Positions 8,043-15,969 of a stretch of DNA of 16,122 bases are shown here, piece by piece. Made by a program: the position numbers and the translations under genes. The first letter of the stretch is position 1. The number at the start of each line of letters is the position of its first letter. Source of the DNA: an uncultured Bacteroidales bacterium (GTDB lineage Bacteria; Bacteroidota; Bacteroidia; Bacteroidales; UBA932); NCBI GenBank assembly GCA_905235615.1, contig CAJOMB010000016.1:1-16122 (forward strand). The letters are read 5' to 3'. Under the pieces are notes generated by a model. It searched no databases. It had not been told where the DNA came from and worked only from the letters and a program-made list of their open reading frames with translations.

Positions 8043-9181
8043 TCTCCAAGGTTAAAGTCTCCTCCCTGTTCCCAGTCGGTCCAGGAAACCGTGAAATGAA
8101 TCTTGTCGCGGGTGAAGTAGAGGTAGGCCAGCCAGCTGTGACCCCTGGAGAAGCCTCCCGGGGCTGACATGCTGAAGGAATGCGTGCGCTGCTCGCCGTT
8201 AATGGTATATACCACCCTGCCGCTGAGGGGCTTGTCGGTTTCACGGAAGTAGGCCACCCCGGCGTCCGTGAGATGCCCAGCCTCAATGCCGGCCTGTATC
8301 CTGGTCTGGTACTCGTCATACGTCTCAGCCCCGGAAACAAAGGCGTAGTCCTGAGGCGAAGGATTCAGCGCCACGCTGCCGGGAATCGGATAGAGAATCC
8401 GGGGCTGGAGGTAGTCGACGGCATCCGTTCCGCTCTTGAAGAGGCTGAAGTCGTTCCCCGTCGTGTTGAAGATATACTCCTTCGCACCTATCATTCCGCC
8501 GTCCAGGGAGAGCTCATCTATGGAAAAATCCAGCACGGGACCGGCCAGGTCGGTGAGCTGGCTCACCACAAAGCGGAACTTGGACACCAGCCTTTTTGCC
8601 GTCACGGTCTGGACGGAGAGCGTGGGGTAGTTTCCCCGCATCGGCAAGTGTTTCCCCACCGCACTGAACGGGAGGCCATTTGACGGCACCGTAGTCTGGA
8701 GGGGACGGCCGTCGGAGGAGACGCCGTAGTAATTCCCTTCCAGGAGGGCGGCGTCAAGGGTTGCCCTTGTGGTGTTTGCGTTAAATCCGCCTCTGTTGAT
8801 ATTGGGCCCGTTGGCAAGCACGTATACGTCCAGGTCCGGCTTCGCATGCGCAATGTCGGCGGGGATTCTCAGGAAATAGCGGTCTTCATAGGCCGTAAGC
8901 CTGTGGGCATTATTTTGGTAGGGAGAAATATAGCCCAGAAGGTAGCCCGCAGGCCGGGCGTCGTCAAAGCCTTCGCTCAGGAACACCCATATCCTGAGGT
9001 CATAGATGGTGGATTCGGCCGCCGTGCCCGCGACTTCGGCCTTGGTTTCGGCCTCCGGGAAGCGCACGTAGATGCCAAGGTCCACCATCTCTTCTTCGAC
9101 GGGCAGCCACTGCTCCCTCCGGCAGGAGAGGACGGCGGCCGATGCCATCAGCAAAAGCAGTATGCGTCTTGACAGCCTCAT
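8039..9181 (-). CDS. fimbrillin-like lipoprotein (380 aa)
   Basis: This is a predicted surface lipoprotein of the fimbrial operon. The signal peptide ends at Cys20 (AAVLSC, then RREQ). Features fitting a two-domain beta-sandwich pilus subunit are STIYDLRIWVFLSEG early on, LDVYVLANG, the strand-like TAKRLVSKFRFVVSQL in the middle, and GHSWLAYLYFTRDKIHFTVSWTDW at the C-terminus. The last stretch, 'H-S-W-x-x-Y-x-Y-F', recurs near the ends of Bacteroidales minor fimbrial proteins in my recollection. The start at 9181 shares an ATGA with the stop of the preceding fimbrillin, and its own stop overlaps the next start the same way, so three consecutive genes are coupled. I cannot assign it to a specific P. 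gingivalis counterpart such as Mfa3 or Mfa4. Confidence 0.7.
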   Translation of the reverse strand: MRLSRRILLLLMASAAVLSCRREQWLPVEEEMVDLGIYVRFPEAETKAEVAGTAAESTIYDLRIWVFLSEGFDDARPAGYLLGYISPYQNNAHRLTAYEDRYFLRIPADIAHAKPDLDVYVLANGPNINRGGFNANTTRATLDAALLEGNYYGVSSDGRPLQTTVPSNGLPFSAVGKHLPMRGNYPTLSVQTVTAKRLVSKFRFVVSQLTDLAGPVLDFSIDELSLDGGMIGAKEYIFNTTGNDFSLFKSGTDAVDYLQPRILYPIPGSVALNPSPQDYAFVSGAETYDEYQTRIQAGIEAGHLTDAGVAYFRETDKPLSGRVVYTINGEQRTHSFSMSAPGGFSRGHSWLAYLYFTRDKIHFTVSWTDWEQGGDFNLGE

Positions 9182-11037
9182 GGAACCTGGATGATTACGG
9201 GGTCTTCGGTCATATCCCAGGTCATCCGGGCGTCCACGCCTATCGTAACCTGGGTTTCCCGGATGTCCGGGAGGATGGCGTAGGCATTGCAGAAGCTGCT
9301 GACGGACACGTTTACCGTGGTGATGCGGTCCTGGGTGAATACCCGGGACGCTCCCTCCGGGAGGGCCAGCACTCCCACAAGGTAGAAATGCGTGCCCTTC
9401 AATATCTCGCAGCCTTCCGTACCGTAGAGGGTATTGCCGCTGTCATTGAGGAATTCCAGGGCAAAATGCACGTCCTTCCCCTCCTGTGACTGGAGAAGGA
9501 GCAGGGAGATGGTCTCGGAGTCCCGGCTTGCGCTCAGGTAAGCCCTGGGAGATGTGCCGGAATAGACGTCGGAGTCGTAAACCAGGTATTCGGTCTCGGT
9601 TCCGCTTATGATGGGGTTGAAGGCGTAGTCCACGGCTTTCTGTCCGGCCACCACAATTCCCGTGAGGGGGAACTTGTCATTGTCCACGGCAACGTTGGAG
9701 GAGCTGTTCTGGGACAGGGAAGCGGCGCTTGTCTTCCTGATGGCCAGGTCCAGGCGGGATACGCCGAACTGCATGGGGTTTGTGACGGCGGCGGCCTTGG
9801 AATCGAGGTTCACGGCTCTTTCCGTGTAGAAGCTGAGGATGCTGGCCCAGTCTCCGGTGGTGGACTTGTACTGCTCCGTGACCGTTTCGTCGGCAGAGAT
9901 GGACAGGGGGCTGTTCGCCGTGTAGAAAAGGGACGGAGGATACACGAAGTGGCGTTCGTCGGCCATGTATATGCCTATCTTGTCTCTCTCGCCGGTGTCC
10001 TTGTTGTCCAGTATCTTCTCGAACTGCTTTGAGCCTTCCTGGTACTGCAGGGCGTAGGCTCCGTAAGGTATGCCGAAGGAGTCGGGGTTCTTGGCGGCGA
10101 GCTTCACGGTGGTGCCGGAGATGGTCATGGTGCCGTTGTTCCTGTAAGTCTGGAACTTGTTGTAGATGTCCGTGGCAAGCTCCCATACGTAATAGAAGGT
10201 ACCGTCATGGTAGTCCAGGCTGAGGTCCTTGTCCCTGAGGGTGTTTACCGCGGCATACAGTTCCGACAGCTTGATGTCCAGCACTTCATGGCCTCCTGAC
10301 ATCACTTTCCCGTAGTTGGAGAATTTGTGGAAAGCCTCTTCCATGGCGGGGTGAAAGTTGTAGGTTGAGGGGTCGTCGAACCATGCCCTTACGGAGGCTC
10401 CCGTCTTGCTTACGTTTGTCTTGACAAGGTTGTTGAGGATGCCCCGGAGGTTGTTTCTCCAGGAGTCGAACTGGGCGTATTTCTTGTACGCGTTGAGGTA
10501 GGGCTCTGGGGTAAAGGTGATGTCGGAGGCGGTTTCCACCTCGTCGATGGGGGTCATGCGAAGACGCCCGTTGCGTTTTTTGAAGGCAAGGGAGTCGTCT
10601 CCGGCCGTGGCCACCATCTGGTCTATGGCTTTGCCGTACACCAGGCAGGCGTCCGTCCCCTCCCGCATGTACACCCACTTGTAAAGGCGTGCGTTGCTGC
10701 CGTACACCAGTCCGTGATAGTCTCCGCCGCCGGCGTCCTCCCCAAAACTGCTTTCGATGCCCGGAAGAATCAGGTAGGGGCCGTGAATGGCGCCCGGGCC
10801 CTGTACCGGGGCTCCGCCCGTTACGAACGGGGCCAGGACAAGGTAGTCTATTCCGCGGAAGGATTCCTTCTGGACTACACTTCCCGTCATTTTTGTCACC
10901 GGCGCCCCTTCCGACACGGACACGGCCAGGGGGAGCGGGACCTCACGGCCCGTTTCCGGGACAAAACTCCCTTCCTTGGCGCAGGACAGAGCCAGCGCCA
11001 GGGAAGTGAGTGAAAGTATTTCCAGGCCCCTCTTCAA
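9178..11037 (-). CDS. second large fimbrillin (619 aa), paralogue of the upstream major subunit, TTG start
   Basis: This is a lipoprotein pilus subunit related to the gene just upstream. Shared blocks in the same order are FRGI (60-63), VYGKA (133-137, against MYGRA), FGIPYGA (321-327, against FGIPEGA), YPPSLFYTANSP (366-377, against YPAELWYYVNSP), and near the end HFYLVGVLALP and RVFTQDR followed by 'NAY-x-x-x-P-D-x-R'. The signal peptide ends at Cys19 (LALALSC, then AKEG). The start is TTG at 11037-11035: the signal sequence begins exactly there, no ATG or GTG lies nearby in frame, and the upstream stop is only 4 bp away. It could be a second shaft subunit, or an adaptor between the major subunit and the minor proteins. 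Its middle is shorter than in the paralogue. The family call is good; the structural role is inferred. Confidence 0.8.
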   Translation of the reverse strand: MKRGLEILSLTSLALALSCAKEGSFVPETGREVPLPLAVSVSEGAPVTKMTGSVVQKESFRGIDYLVLAPFVTGGAPVQGPGAIHGPYLILPGIESSFGEDAGGGDYHGLVYGSNARLYKWVYMREGTDACLVYGKAIDQMVATAGDDSLAFKKRNGRLRMTPIDEVETASDITFTPEPYLNAYKKYAQFDSWRNNLRGILNNLVKTNVSKTGASVRAWFDDPSTYNFHPAMEEAFHKFSNYGKVMSGGHEVLDIKLSELYAAVNTLRDKDLSLDYHDGTFYYVWELATDIYNKFQTYRNNGTMTISGTTVKLAAKNPDSFGIPYGAYALQYQEGSKQFEKILDNKDTGERDKIGIYMADERHFVYPPSLFYTANSPLSISADETVTEQYKSTTGDWASILSFYTERAVNLDSKAAAVTNPMQFGVSRLDLAIRKTSAASLSQNSSSNVAVDNDKFPLTGIVVAGQKAVDYAFNPIISGTETEYLVYDSDVYSGTSPRAYLSASRDSETISLLLLQSQEGKDVHFALEFLNDSGNTLYGTEGCEILKGTHFYLVGVLALPEGASRVFTQDRITTVNVSVSSFCNAYAILPDIRETQVTIGVDARMTWDMTEDPVIIQVP

Positions 11038-11041
11038 TGCG

Positions 11042-13201
11042 CTACAGGGTTACGTCAAACTCAAGTCCGCTCTCCCATTGGAGGTCTACGGAAAGGCCCA
11101 GGGACATCTGGGAAGACCGCAGGTCAGGAACGGAATAGTAGGCATTCTTGAGGGAGGTCTGTCCGATGTGGAAGGTGGCACTGGTCATGAAATCCTGGAT
11201 GAATACGCGGGGAATATTCCTGGACAGGCCGTTGTCACCAAGCGGCGGAACCTGATGGTCCGTGGGCCAAGTGATTGTTGTGTTGCTTTCCCCAGGCTTT
11301 AGCTCGGCCACCAGATAGAAAACGCTGCCTCTCTTGATGAGGTTGTCACGTCCCCAGAAGGCATCTCCCCCGTTTTCAAACTCCAGCGCGATGTAGACAC
11401 TGTTCTGGGCGTTGTCGGCCTCAGAAGAATTGTAATTGTCATAGACCAGGGTGTAATTGTCCATTTCGGATGGGGTGGGGACCGTAGGTGACACCACTTT
11501 GTCGTCATAGATAACGCCGTCAAAAAAGGACAGGTCATTGTCTGCGGCCGGGGTTTGGGCAGCGGTATAATACCTTGTGAACTGCCAGTTCATGCGGGGG
11601 TTTACGCCTCCCACAAGGACGCCGCGGAGTTGAATGTTGGCGTCAGTCAAGGATATTTGGCGGTCTTCCTCCGCGTTGCCTGTCATGGCCTTGCGGTTGT
11701 CAAGGAGACAATTGTTTGCTATAGCGTCATCGCCCCACGCAACGGTGGTCTTGAGCATGGCCACGCCGTAATTGATGTTGTCGGCGACGGCCACTCCGCG
11801 GGTGCCGGAGACCACGGTGCCGGGATAAGTCCAGTCAGAGGACCACGTACCCGACGACCAGTTGGAGGTTCCGTTGGGATAGTCGGCAACCGAGACTTCG
11901 TTCTTGGAAGTGGTGCGGATGGGGCTGTTCACATAATACCAGAGTTCGGCCGGATACAGGTATTTACGGGGCTCGAATTCATTCATGTGGGGATTCACCA
12001 AAGGCTTGTTGGGATGGAGGTAGTAGAATTCGTCCTTGGTATAGTAGTCGTTGCCTTCTCCTTCATAATGGAAACCGAGCTGGGCGGCGCCTTCGGGAAT
12101 GCCGAAATCTCCGTAGGGATAGTTGTTCAAATCCTGCGCTCCCACAAAACCTTTATCGGGATCATTCCATTCATCGAAGGAAAACTGTCCCTCGATTGTG
12201 GAGTTATGGAGGTATTTCCCGTCGCTTTCCGATATATAATTATTGGCGACAGCGATAATTTTCAATGCAAGACGCTTGGCGTTGGCTTCATCTTTATCTC
12301 TAGGGTCGGATTCGGAAGAGGCTTTGATTACCCTGTACATGTCTATGATCATCCCCTTGACGGCGTTGGATGAACCGGCGCGGTATTCACGTTCTTTTAT
12401 ATACGTGAAATCAAAATAGCATTTTCCCAGCACTTCCCCAAGACCGGAGAGGGTGATATTCTGATTAGGGTAGCGGCTGGATGTCCCAAGTTTGTTGTAC
12501 TCATACTGGTGTCCGAGGTCAGACCACTTCAAGGCAGGCAGACCCGTATAGCCATCTACCTCTACGTCTGTTTCCGGGATGGAAGAGTCCAGGATACGGT
12601 TGATGACGGCAATCATAAGACGCGCCGTGGCGTCATACTGGTTTACGATCTCCGGGGTTGCAAGGAAATTCTTGGCGGCGATGACGGTCTCTGACGGCGT
12701 CATGGAAATGGTGGTAACATTGTCGGCGGTGGCGCCAAAGATTTTGTCATTCGCCATGCCGGTTGCCGCCTTGGGGGCCCTTCCGTACATCAGGACGGAC
12801 TTGGTGCCCACCGGGATTGTGAGCTGGAGGACACGGCGGGAGTCCGATTCGGCATTGTTGCCGTTATTAATGGAATTTTCGGCATATAAGGTGCCCAGGT
12901 CAAAGGTCTTGGCCGTACCATCGGCAGGGGCTACGGTTGAAAGAACGCGGGGGTTTGCTGCGGGCGTCCCGGTGGTGTAGGCAAAGAGCTTCGCGTCCCT
13001 GATGCCGCGGAAATTTGCGGTCTGGACCGTTGTACCGGCCTGTTTTGTGGCGCCGGTGTTCGTGGCCACATTCAGCACGAAATTGGTGGTGACCTCCTTC
13101 ACACCGCTTTCAGGGGTGTCGGGAGCGGCCTGCTCCCTCTGGCAGGCTGCGGCGGCGAGTATCATGATACCCGCGAGAGCCGGTTGAAATACTTTTTTCA
13201 T
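11042..13201 (-). CDS. Mfa1/FimA-like major fimbrillin lipoprotein (719 aa)
   Basis: This is probably the main shaft subunit of a type V pilus. The signal peptide ends at Cys20 (ILAAAAC, then QREQ). The N-terminal beta region begins EVTTNFVLNVATNTGATKQ (36-54), followed by FRGIRDAKLFAYTT (64-77) and VLMYGRAPKA (136-145). A long insertion-rich middle follows, then YPAELWYYVNSP (416-427). The C-terminal region has FYLVAELKPGE and ends AYYSVPDLRSSQMSLGLSVDLQWE. The ATG at 13201 is preferred over the in-frame ATG at 13225 because the signal peptide starts cleanly at MKKVF. A 31-bp AT-rich gap separates it from the anchor gene, the longest gap in the operon. Parts of the middle are clearly more A/T-rich than neighbouring genes. 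The major-subunit role is inferred from size, from position right after the anchor gene, and from this composition. Confidence 0.82.
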   Translation of the reverse strand: MKKVFQPALAGIMILAAAACQREQAAPDTPESGVKEVTTNFVLNVATNTGATKQAGTTVQTANFRGIRDAKLFAYTTGTPAANPRVLSTVAPADGTAKTFDLGTLYAENSINNGNNAESDSRRVLQLTIPVGTKSVLMYGRAPKAATGMANDKIFGATADNVTTISMTPSETVIAAKNFLATPEIVNQYDATARLMIAVINRILDSSIPETDVEVDGYTGLPALKWSDLGHQYEYNKLGTSSRYPNQNITLSGLGEVLGKCYFDFTYIKEREYRAGSSNAVKGMIIDMYRVIKASSESDPRDKDEANAKRLALKIIAVANNYISESDGKYLHNSTIEGQFSFDEWNDPDKGFVGAQDLNNYPYGDFGIPEGAAQLGFHYEGEGNDYYTKDEFYYLHPNKPLVNPHMNEFEPRKYLYPAELWYYVNSPIRTTSKNEVSVADYPNGTSNWSSGTWSSDWTYPGTVVSGTRGVAVADNINYGVAMLKTTVAWGDDAIANNCLLDNRKAMTGNAEEDRQISLTDANIQLRGVLVGGVNPRMNWQFTRYYTAAQTPAADNDLSFFDGVIYDDKVVSPTVPTPSEMDNYTLVYDNYNSSEADNAQNSVYIALEFENGGDAFWGRDNLIKRGSVFYLVAELKPGESNTTITWPTDHQVPPLGDNGLSRNIPRVFIQDFMTSATFHIGQTSLKNAYYSVPDLRSSQMSLGLSVDLQWESGLEFDVTL

Positions 13202-13232
13202 GTTACAAGAAATATTTATAATCATTCATTCC
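13202..13232 (-). other. AT-rich 31-bp leader before the major fimbrillin
   Basis: This is the largest intergenic gap within the operon. It is strongly A/T-rich and lacks a Shine-Dalgarno, as expected for an efficient Bacteroidota translation-initiation region. I found no full TTTG/TAnnTTTG promoter pair in it, so a separate transcription start for the major subunit is not supported. Confidence 0.4.
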
Positions 13233-14261
13233 TTAAAAATCCACCACCCACGAGGCTCCTTCGCTCCAGTTCAGGGTGACGCTGGCGCCTACGTAGGACT
13301 CGCGGGGAACCACGGAGCCGTCGGCCTCCATCTTGGAGCGTATGAGCTTGAAGCCGCCGGCTTCAAGGGGAACAGTCACGCCCAGAACGGTCCGGGTCAC
13401 GGAGCCGTCCTGGCAGGTGGCGTATATGGTGTAGTCCCAAAGGGGGGCGTCGGCCTTGGTGTCCGGGTCCCGGGAGGGGAGATTCACGGCGCAGTAGCTT
13501 GCAAAGCGGCCGTCATCCACTTTTACTTCATCGGCCTCTACACTGTAGTTCACGGAACGCACGTAAGTGCTGTCGCAAATGCGGAATCCGTTGGCAAAAC
13601 CGGAAGCATATACTTTTATGTCACGCACGCCGCTGCCAAGGGTGTCCAGGGCCAGGGCGCTGGCGCAGTTGACCATATACATCTCAACTTCAAACTGCCG
13701 GTTCTCCCCTTCCTTTATGTCCATGGGGAGGCGGGCGCTGAAAATGCCGGTATTCTGGGACTTGATGATGTTCTTTGAGCCGTCCTTGACGGCCTCGGCC
13801 GATATCTCCAGCGTGGAGGTGTGGCTCCGGAGGCTGTCCTTCAGCTCCATGTCCAGGCCTTCTCCGGGAGCGGTGCGCCTGATGTTGGCAAGGGCCAGGT
13901 GCATGTAGCGCCTCACCGGGATATACAAGGTGTAGCTGTGCTGGGAGGCGTCCATCTCATGGGTTTCGTTGTGAAGCAGATCATTGTCTCCGGAGACGTC
14001 GTAGAAGGAAAGGTTGACGTCCCGGGCGTAGTCCGTGAACATGGCGGAGAGGTGGGCCTGAAGCGCGGAAGCGACGGCCGACAGCTCCGTCTGCGTGGAA
14101 ATCTGGGTCTGGAGCTCCGTGGTGAGGGTTATGGAGAGGCTGAGCCGATAATCGAGGACGTGGTCGGACTCGCAGTCCCGCATGTCTTCGTCAATGAGGC
14201 TGCAGCCGGTGAGGACTGCAAGAAGGGCGTACCGCAAAGGTATGAGATGCTTCTTACTCAT
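13233..14261 (-). CDS. Mfa2/FimB-type fimbrial anchor lipoprotein (342 aa)
   Basis: Members of this family hold the base of type V pili in the outer membrane and limit fibre length. The signal peptide ends at Cys20 (LAVLTGC) and the mature protein begins C-S-L-I-D-E-D-M-R-D-C-E. This acidic start with a second cysteine about ten residues on is characteristic of Mfa2/FimB proteins. The order of blocks also fits: ARDVNLSFYDVSGD, then SYTLYIPVRRYMHLALAN, then a second domain with DIKVYASGFANGF and a terminal GASVTLNWSEG. The start at 14261 is chosen over the longer frame from 14315, which would put an unlikely 18-residue tail before the signal peptide. Its ATG lies inside the last codons of the upstream gene (ATGAGTAA, 8-bp overlap), indicating translational coupling. 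Confidence 0.87.
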   Translation of the reverse strand: MSKKHLIPLRYALLAVLTGCSLIDEDMRDCESDHVLDYRLSLSITLTTELQTQISTQTELSAVASALQAHLSAMFTDYARDVNLSFYDVSGDNDLLHNETHEMDASQHSYTLYIPVRRYMHLALANIRRTAPGEGLDMELKDSLRSHTSTLEISAEAVKDGSKNIIKSQNTGIFSARLPMDIKEGENRQFEVEMYMVNCASALALDTLGSGVRDIKVYASGFANGFRICDSTYVRSVNYSVEADEVKVDDGRFASYCAVNLPSRDPDTKADAPLWDYTIYATCQDGSVTRTVLGVTVPLEAGGFKLIRSKMEADGSVVPRESYVGASVTLNWSEGASWVVDF

Positions 14262-15909
14262 GCAAAAGTTCCTGCCAGGCCTCATACTCCTTGCGGGCGG
14301 GGCCGTATGTTTCAATTCCTTTCAGGTTCTGGGCCGCAGCCTCGGAGCCTTCAAGCGCCGCTTTTTGCAGCAGGCCGACGGCCTCTTTCCCCGCCGCCTC
14401 GTCCTTGTTGTCCAGGGCGGTGAAATAAAGGGCCACGCCATAGGCGTTCGCCGCCTCGGGATTCTTTTGCACAAGGGCCATCACCGCCTCATCGGCCTGA
14501 ATCTCCTTCACGGCCCTGTGATACTTCTTGGCGCCGATGAGCGAGTAGATGAGGGCGTTGAGCTTCCGGGTAGCCGCATCCGGCTTATTGCTGTAATACA
14601 CCCGGATGTAGCCGGCGTTGCGCTGGTCTTCCAGGAGGGTGTTCACCACTTTCTGATACAAGGCCGGCCTGGAGCGGAGCTGCTGCTCCCGCACGTCGGC
14701 ATTCTTCTCGTTGTACACCAGGTTCAGCAGCCAGGCCACTTCTTCCTTGTTGAACGCGTCCCCGCCATCCGGAATGGCCTCCAGCTGGTCTTTGAACCAG
14801 TCCCAGGCCTCTCCCTTGCCAATGGTCTCAAAGAACTTGCGGCTCACGAAGGTGCGGGCGTTCAGGTAATCGGCCACGACCCGGGCACGCTGCACGGACA
14901 GGGTGTCGTTCTGCGGCTGAGGCCCCTCGATGGATGCAAGGCCCACGATGGACACCAGCAGTTCGTCCGTGCTTTCGTCGTCACGGATAATCTCAATGGC
15001 GTTTTGCAGTTCGGCGAGCACCTTGCCATTGTTGGCGTATGCCTGGTCCAACCGGGCGTCGCTCACAGGGAAAACCACATATTGGATGCTGTCTTTTCCG
15101 GGACGCGTAAGGTAATCCAGGGGCCGATATTTCTCAATGGGAATCACCCAGGGCTTCTGCGACGCCAGACGGTCTCCGGCGCTCTGGGGGCCGGCCGCCT
15201 CCTTGAGGTGCACGACAAAGGCCACGGGGGCGGTGAGAACGGTCAGGGTATCGCGTCCGCCCACCATTACGTCCGGCCGGGGGCGTTTGTCCCTGGCAAC
15301 GGGATTCCAAGCAAGGTTCACGCCCAGCTTGGGAACCACGGCAGGCTTCCGTACCTCCCCGGTCTTGGAACCGCAGTGCGCACAGTCATAGCGGTCATAG
15401 GCGGCCAGGCCCATGGCGGCGCCTGCCTCTATCTCTATGCGCCAGTGCTGCCAGGGCCACCAGGCCCAACCGGCAAAGAGGCCGCCGGCCCAGTAGGAGC
15501 CCTGCAGGCGGTTATTCTCCGCCTCCGGATACATGTGGAAGGGAGTGGGGACATCGCCCACGTTGAAGTGGGTATAGATAAAGTCCGCCCCCAAGAAGGC
15601 TCCCTTGAACACTTCGTTGAAATAGTACCGGCCTTCCGGGGCCACCAGGAAGTGGCGCCAATGGGTGGTGTTGTTTACATTGTCGTTGTCCCAGGCCAGG
15701 AAGCGCGGCCAGCTCTTGAAGCCTCCGTTCACCCCCACGGAGAAGTGATCTCCAACCTGGAACTCCAGCCCTGCATTCACCGTGCCGCTTGCGTCATATA
15801 GTAAATTATTGCGTACAGATATTTCCTGGGCTGCCGCCCTGAAGGGCAATAGTCCAAGCATCACTGCACCAACAAAGCAAAATGCAAGTATTTTCAAGCA
15901 TTTTACCAT
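14254..15909 (-). CDS. DUF3575 outer-membrane protein with OmpA-like and helical-repeat regions (551 aa)
   Basis: This is the first gene of the fimbrial operon. The Sec signal peptide is cleaved around RAAA/QEIS (residues 24-31); there is no lipobox at the cleavage site, unlike the six genes downstream. Residues about 30-205 match the DUF3575 barrel-like family: VRNNLLYDASGTVNAGLEFQ, then a HFSVGVNGGF strand, GSYWAGGLFAGWAWWP, and D-C-A-H-C-G at 175-180. Residues about 275-430 look OmpA-like, with IVGLASIEGP and NDTLSVQRARVVADYL (334-349), which corresponds to the N-x-x-L-S-x-x-R-A helix that binds peptidoglycan in OmpA-family domains. Residues about 445-530 are alanine-rich helices resembling TPR/Sel1 repeats. 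DUF3575 genes commonly precede fimbrial genes in Bacteroidales. A role in tethering or assembling the pilus at the outer membrane is inferred. The start at 15909 is fixed by the signal peptide and by a promoter about 20 bp upstream. Confidence 0.83.
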   Translation of the reverse strand: MVKCLKILAFCFVGAVMLGLLPFRAAAQEISVRNNLLYDASGTVNAGLEFQVGDHFSVGVNGGFKSWPRFLAWDNDNVNNTTHWRHFLVAPEGRYYFNEVFKGAFLGADFIYTHFNVGDVPTPFHMYPEAENNRLQGSYWAGGLFAGWAWWPWQHWRIEIEAGAAMGLAAYDRYDCAHCGSKTGEVRKPAVVPKLGVNLAWNPVARDKRPRPDVMVGGRDTLTVLTAPVAFVVHLKEAAGPQSAGDRLASQKPWVIPIEKYRPLDYLTRPGKDSIQYVVFPVSDARLDQAYANNGKVLAELQNAIEIIRDDESTDELLVSIVGLASIEGPQPQNDTLSVQRARVVADYLNARTFVSRKFFETIGKGEAWDWFKDQLEAIPDGGDAFNKEEVAWLLNLVYNEKNADVREQQLRSRPALYQKVVNTLLEDQRNAGYIRVYYSNKPDAATRKLNALIYSLIGAKKYHRAVKEIQADEAVMALVQKNPEAANAYGVALYFTALDNKDEAAGKEAVGLLQKAALEGSEAAAQNLKGIETYGPARKEYEAWQELLHE

Positions 15910-15931
15910 TCTCGTTTTCTCTATACCGATA

Positions 15932-15963
15932 CAAAAGTATATCCTATTCTCCTAAAAAACAAA
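15932..15963 (-). promoter_or_regulatory. Bacteroidota-type promoter of the fimbrial operon
   Basis: On the minus strand a TTTG (15963-15960) is followed after 20 bp by TACTTTTG (15939-15932), an exact match to the Bacteroidota -7 consensus TAnnTTTG with the expected -33 TTTG. Transcription would begin a few bases further on, leaving an untranslated leader of roughly 15-20 nt before the ATG at 15909. No hairpin or riboswitch fits in so short a leader. Confidence 0.75.
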
Positions 15964-15969
15964 CAAGAA

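Noticed and set aside
13202..13225. Longer start for the major fimbrillin at 13225
   Set aside because: It would add MIINISCN before a complete lipoprotein signal peptide that starts at 13201.
14262..14315. Longer start for the anchor protein at 14315
   Set aside because: The extra 18 residues (with PPARSMRPGR) would bury the signal peptide. The ATG at 14261 starts it cleanly and gives a typical coupled overlap.
14182..15801. 539-codon open frame on the plus strand
   Set aside because: It is antisense to the DUF3575 gene in GC-rich sequence. It spans the coupled overlap of two well-supported minus-strand genes and shows no motif.
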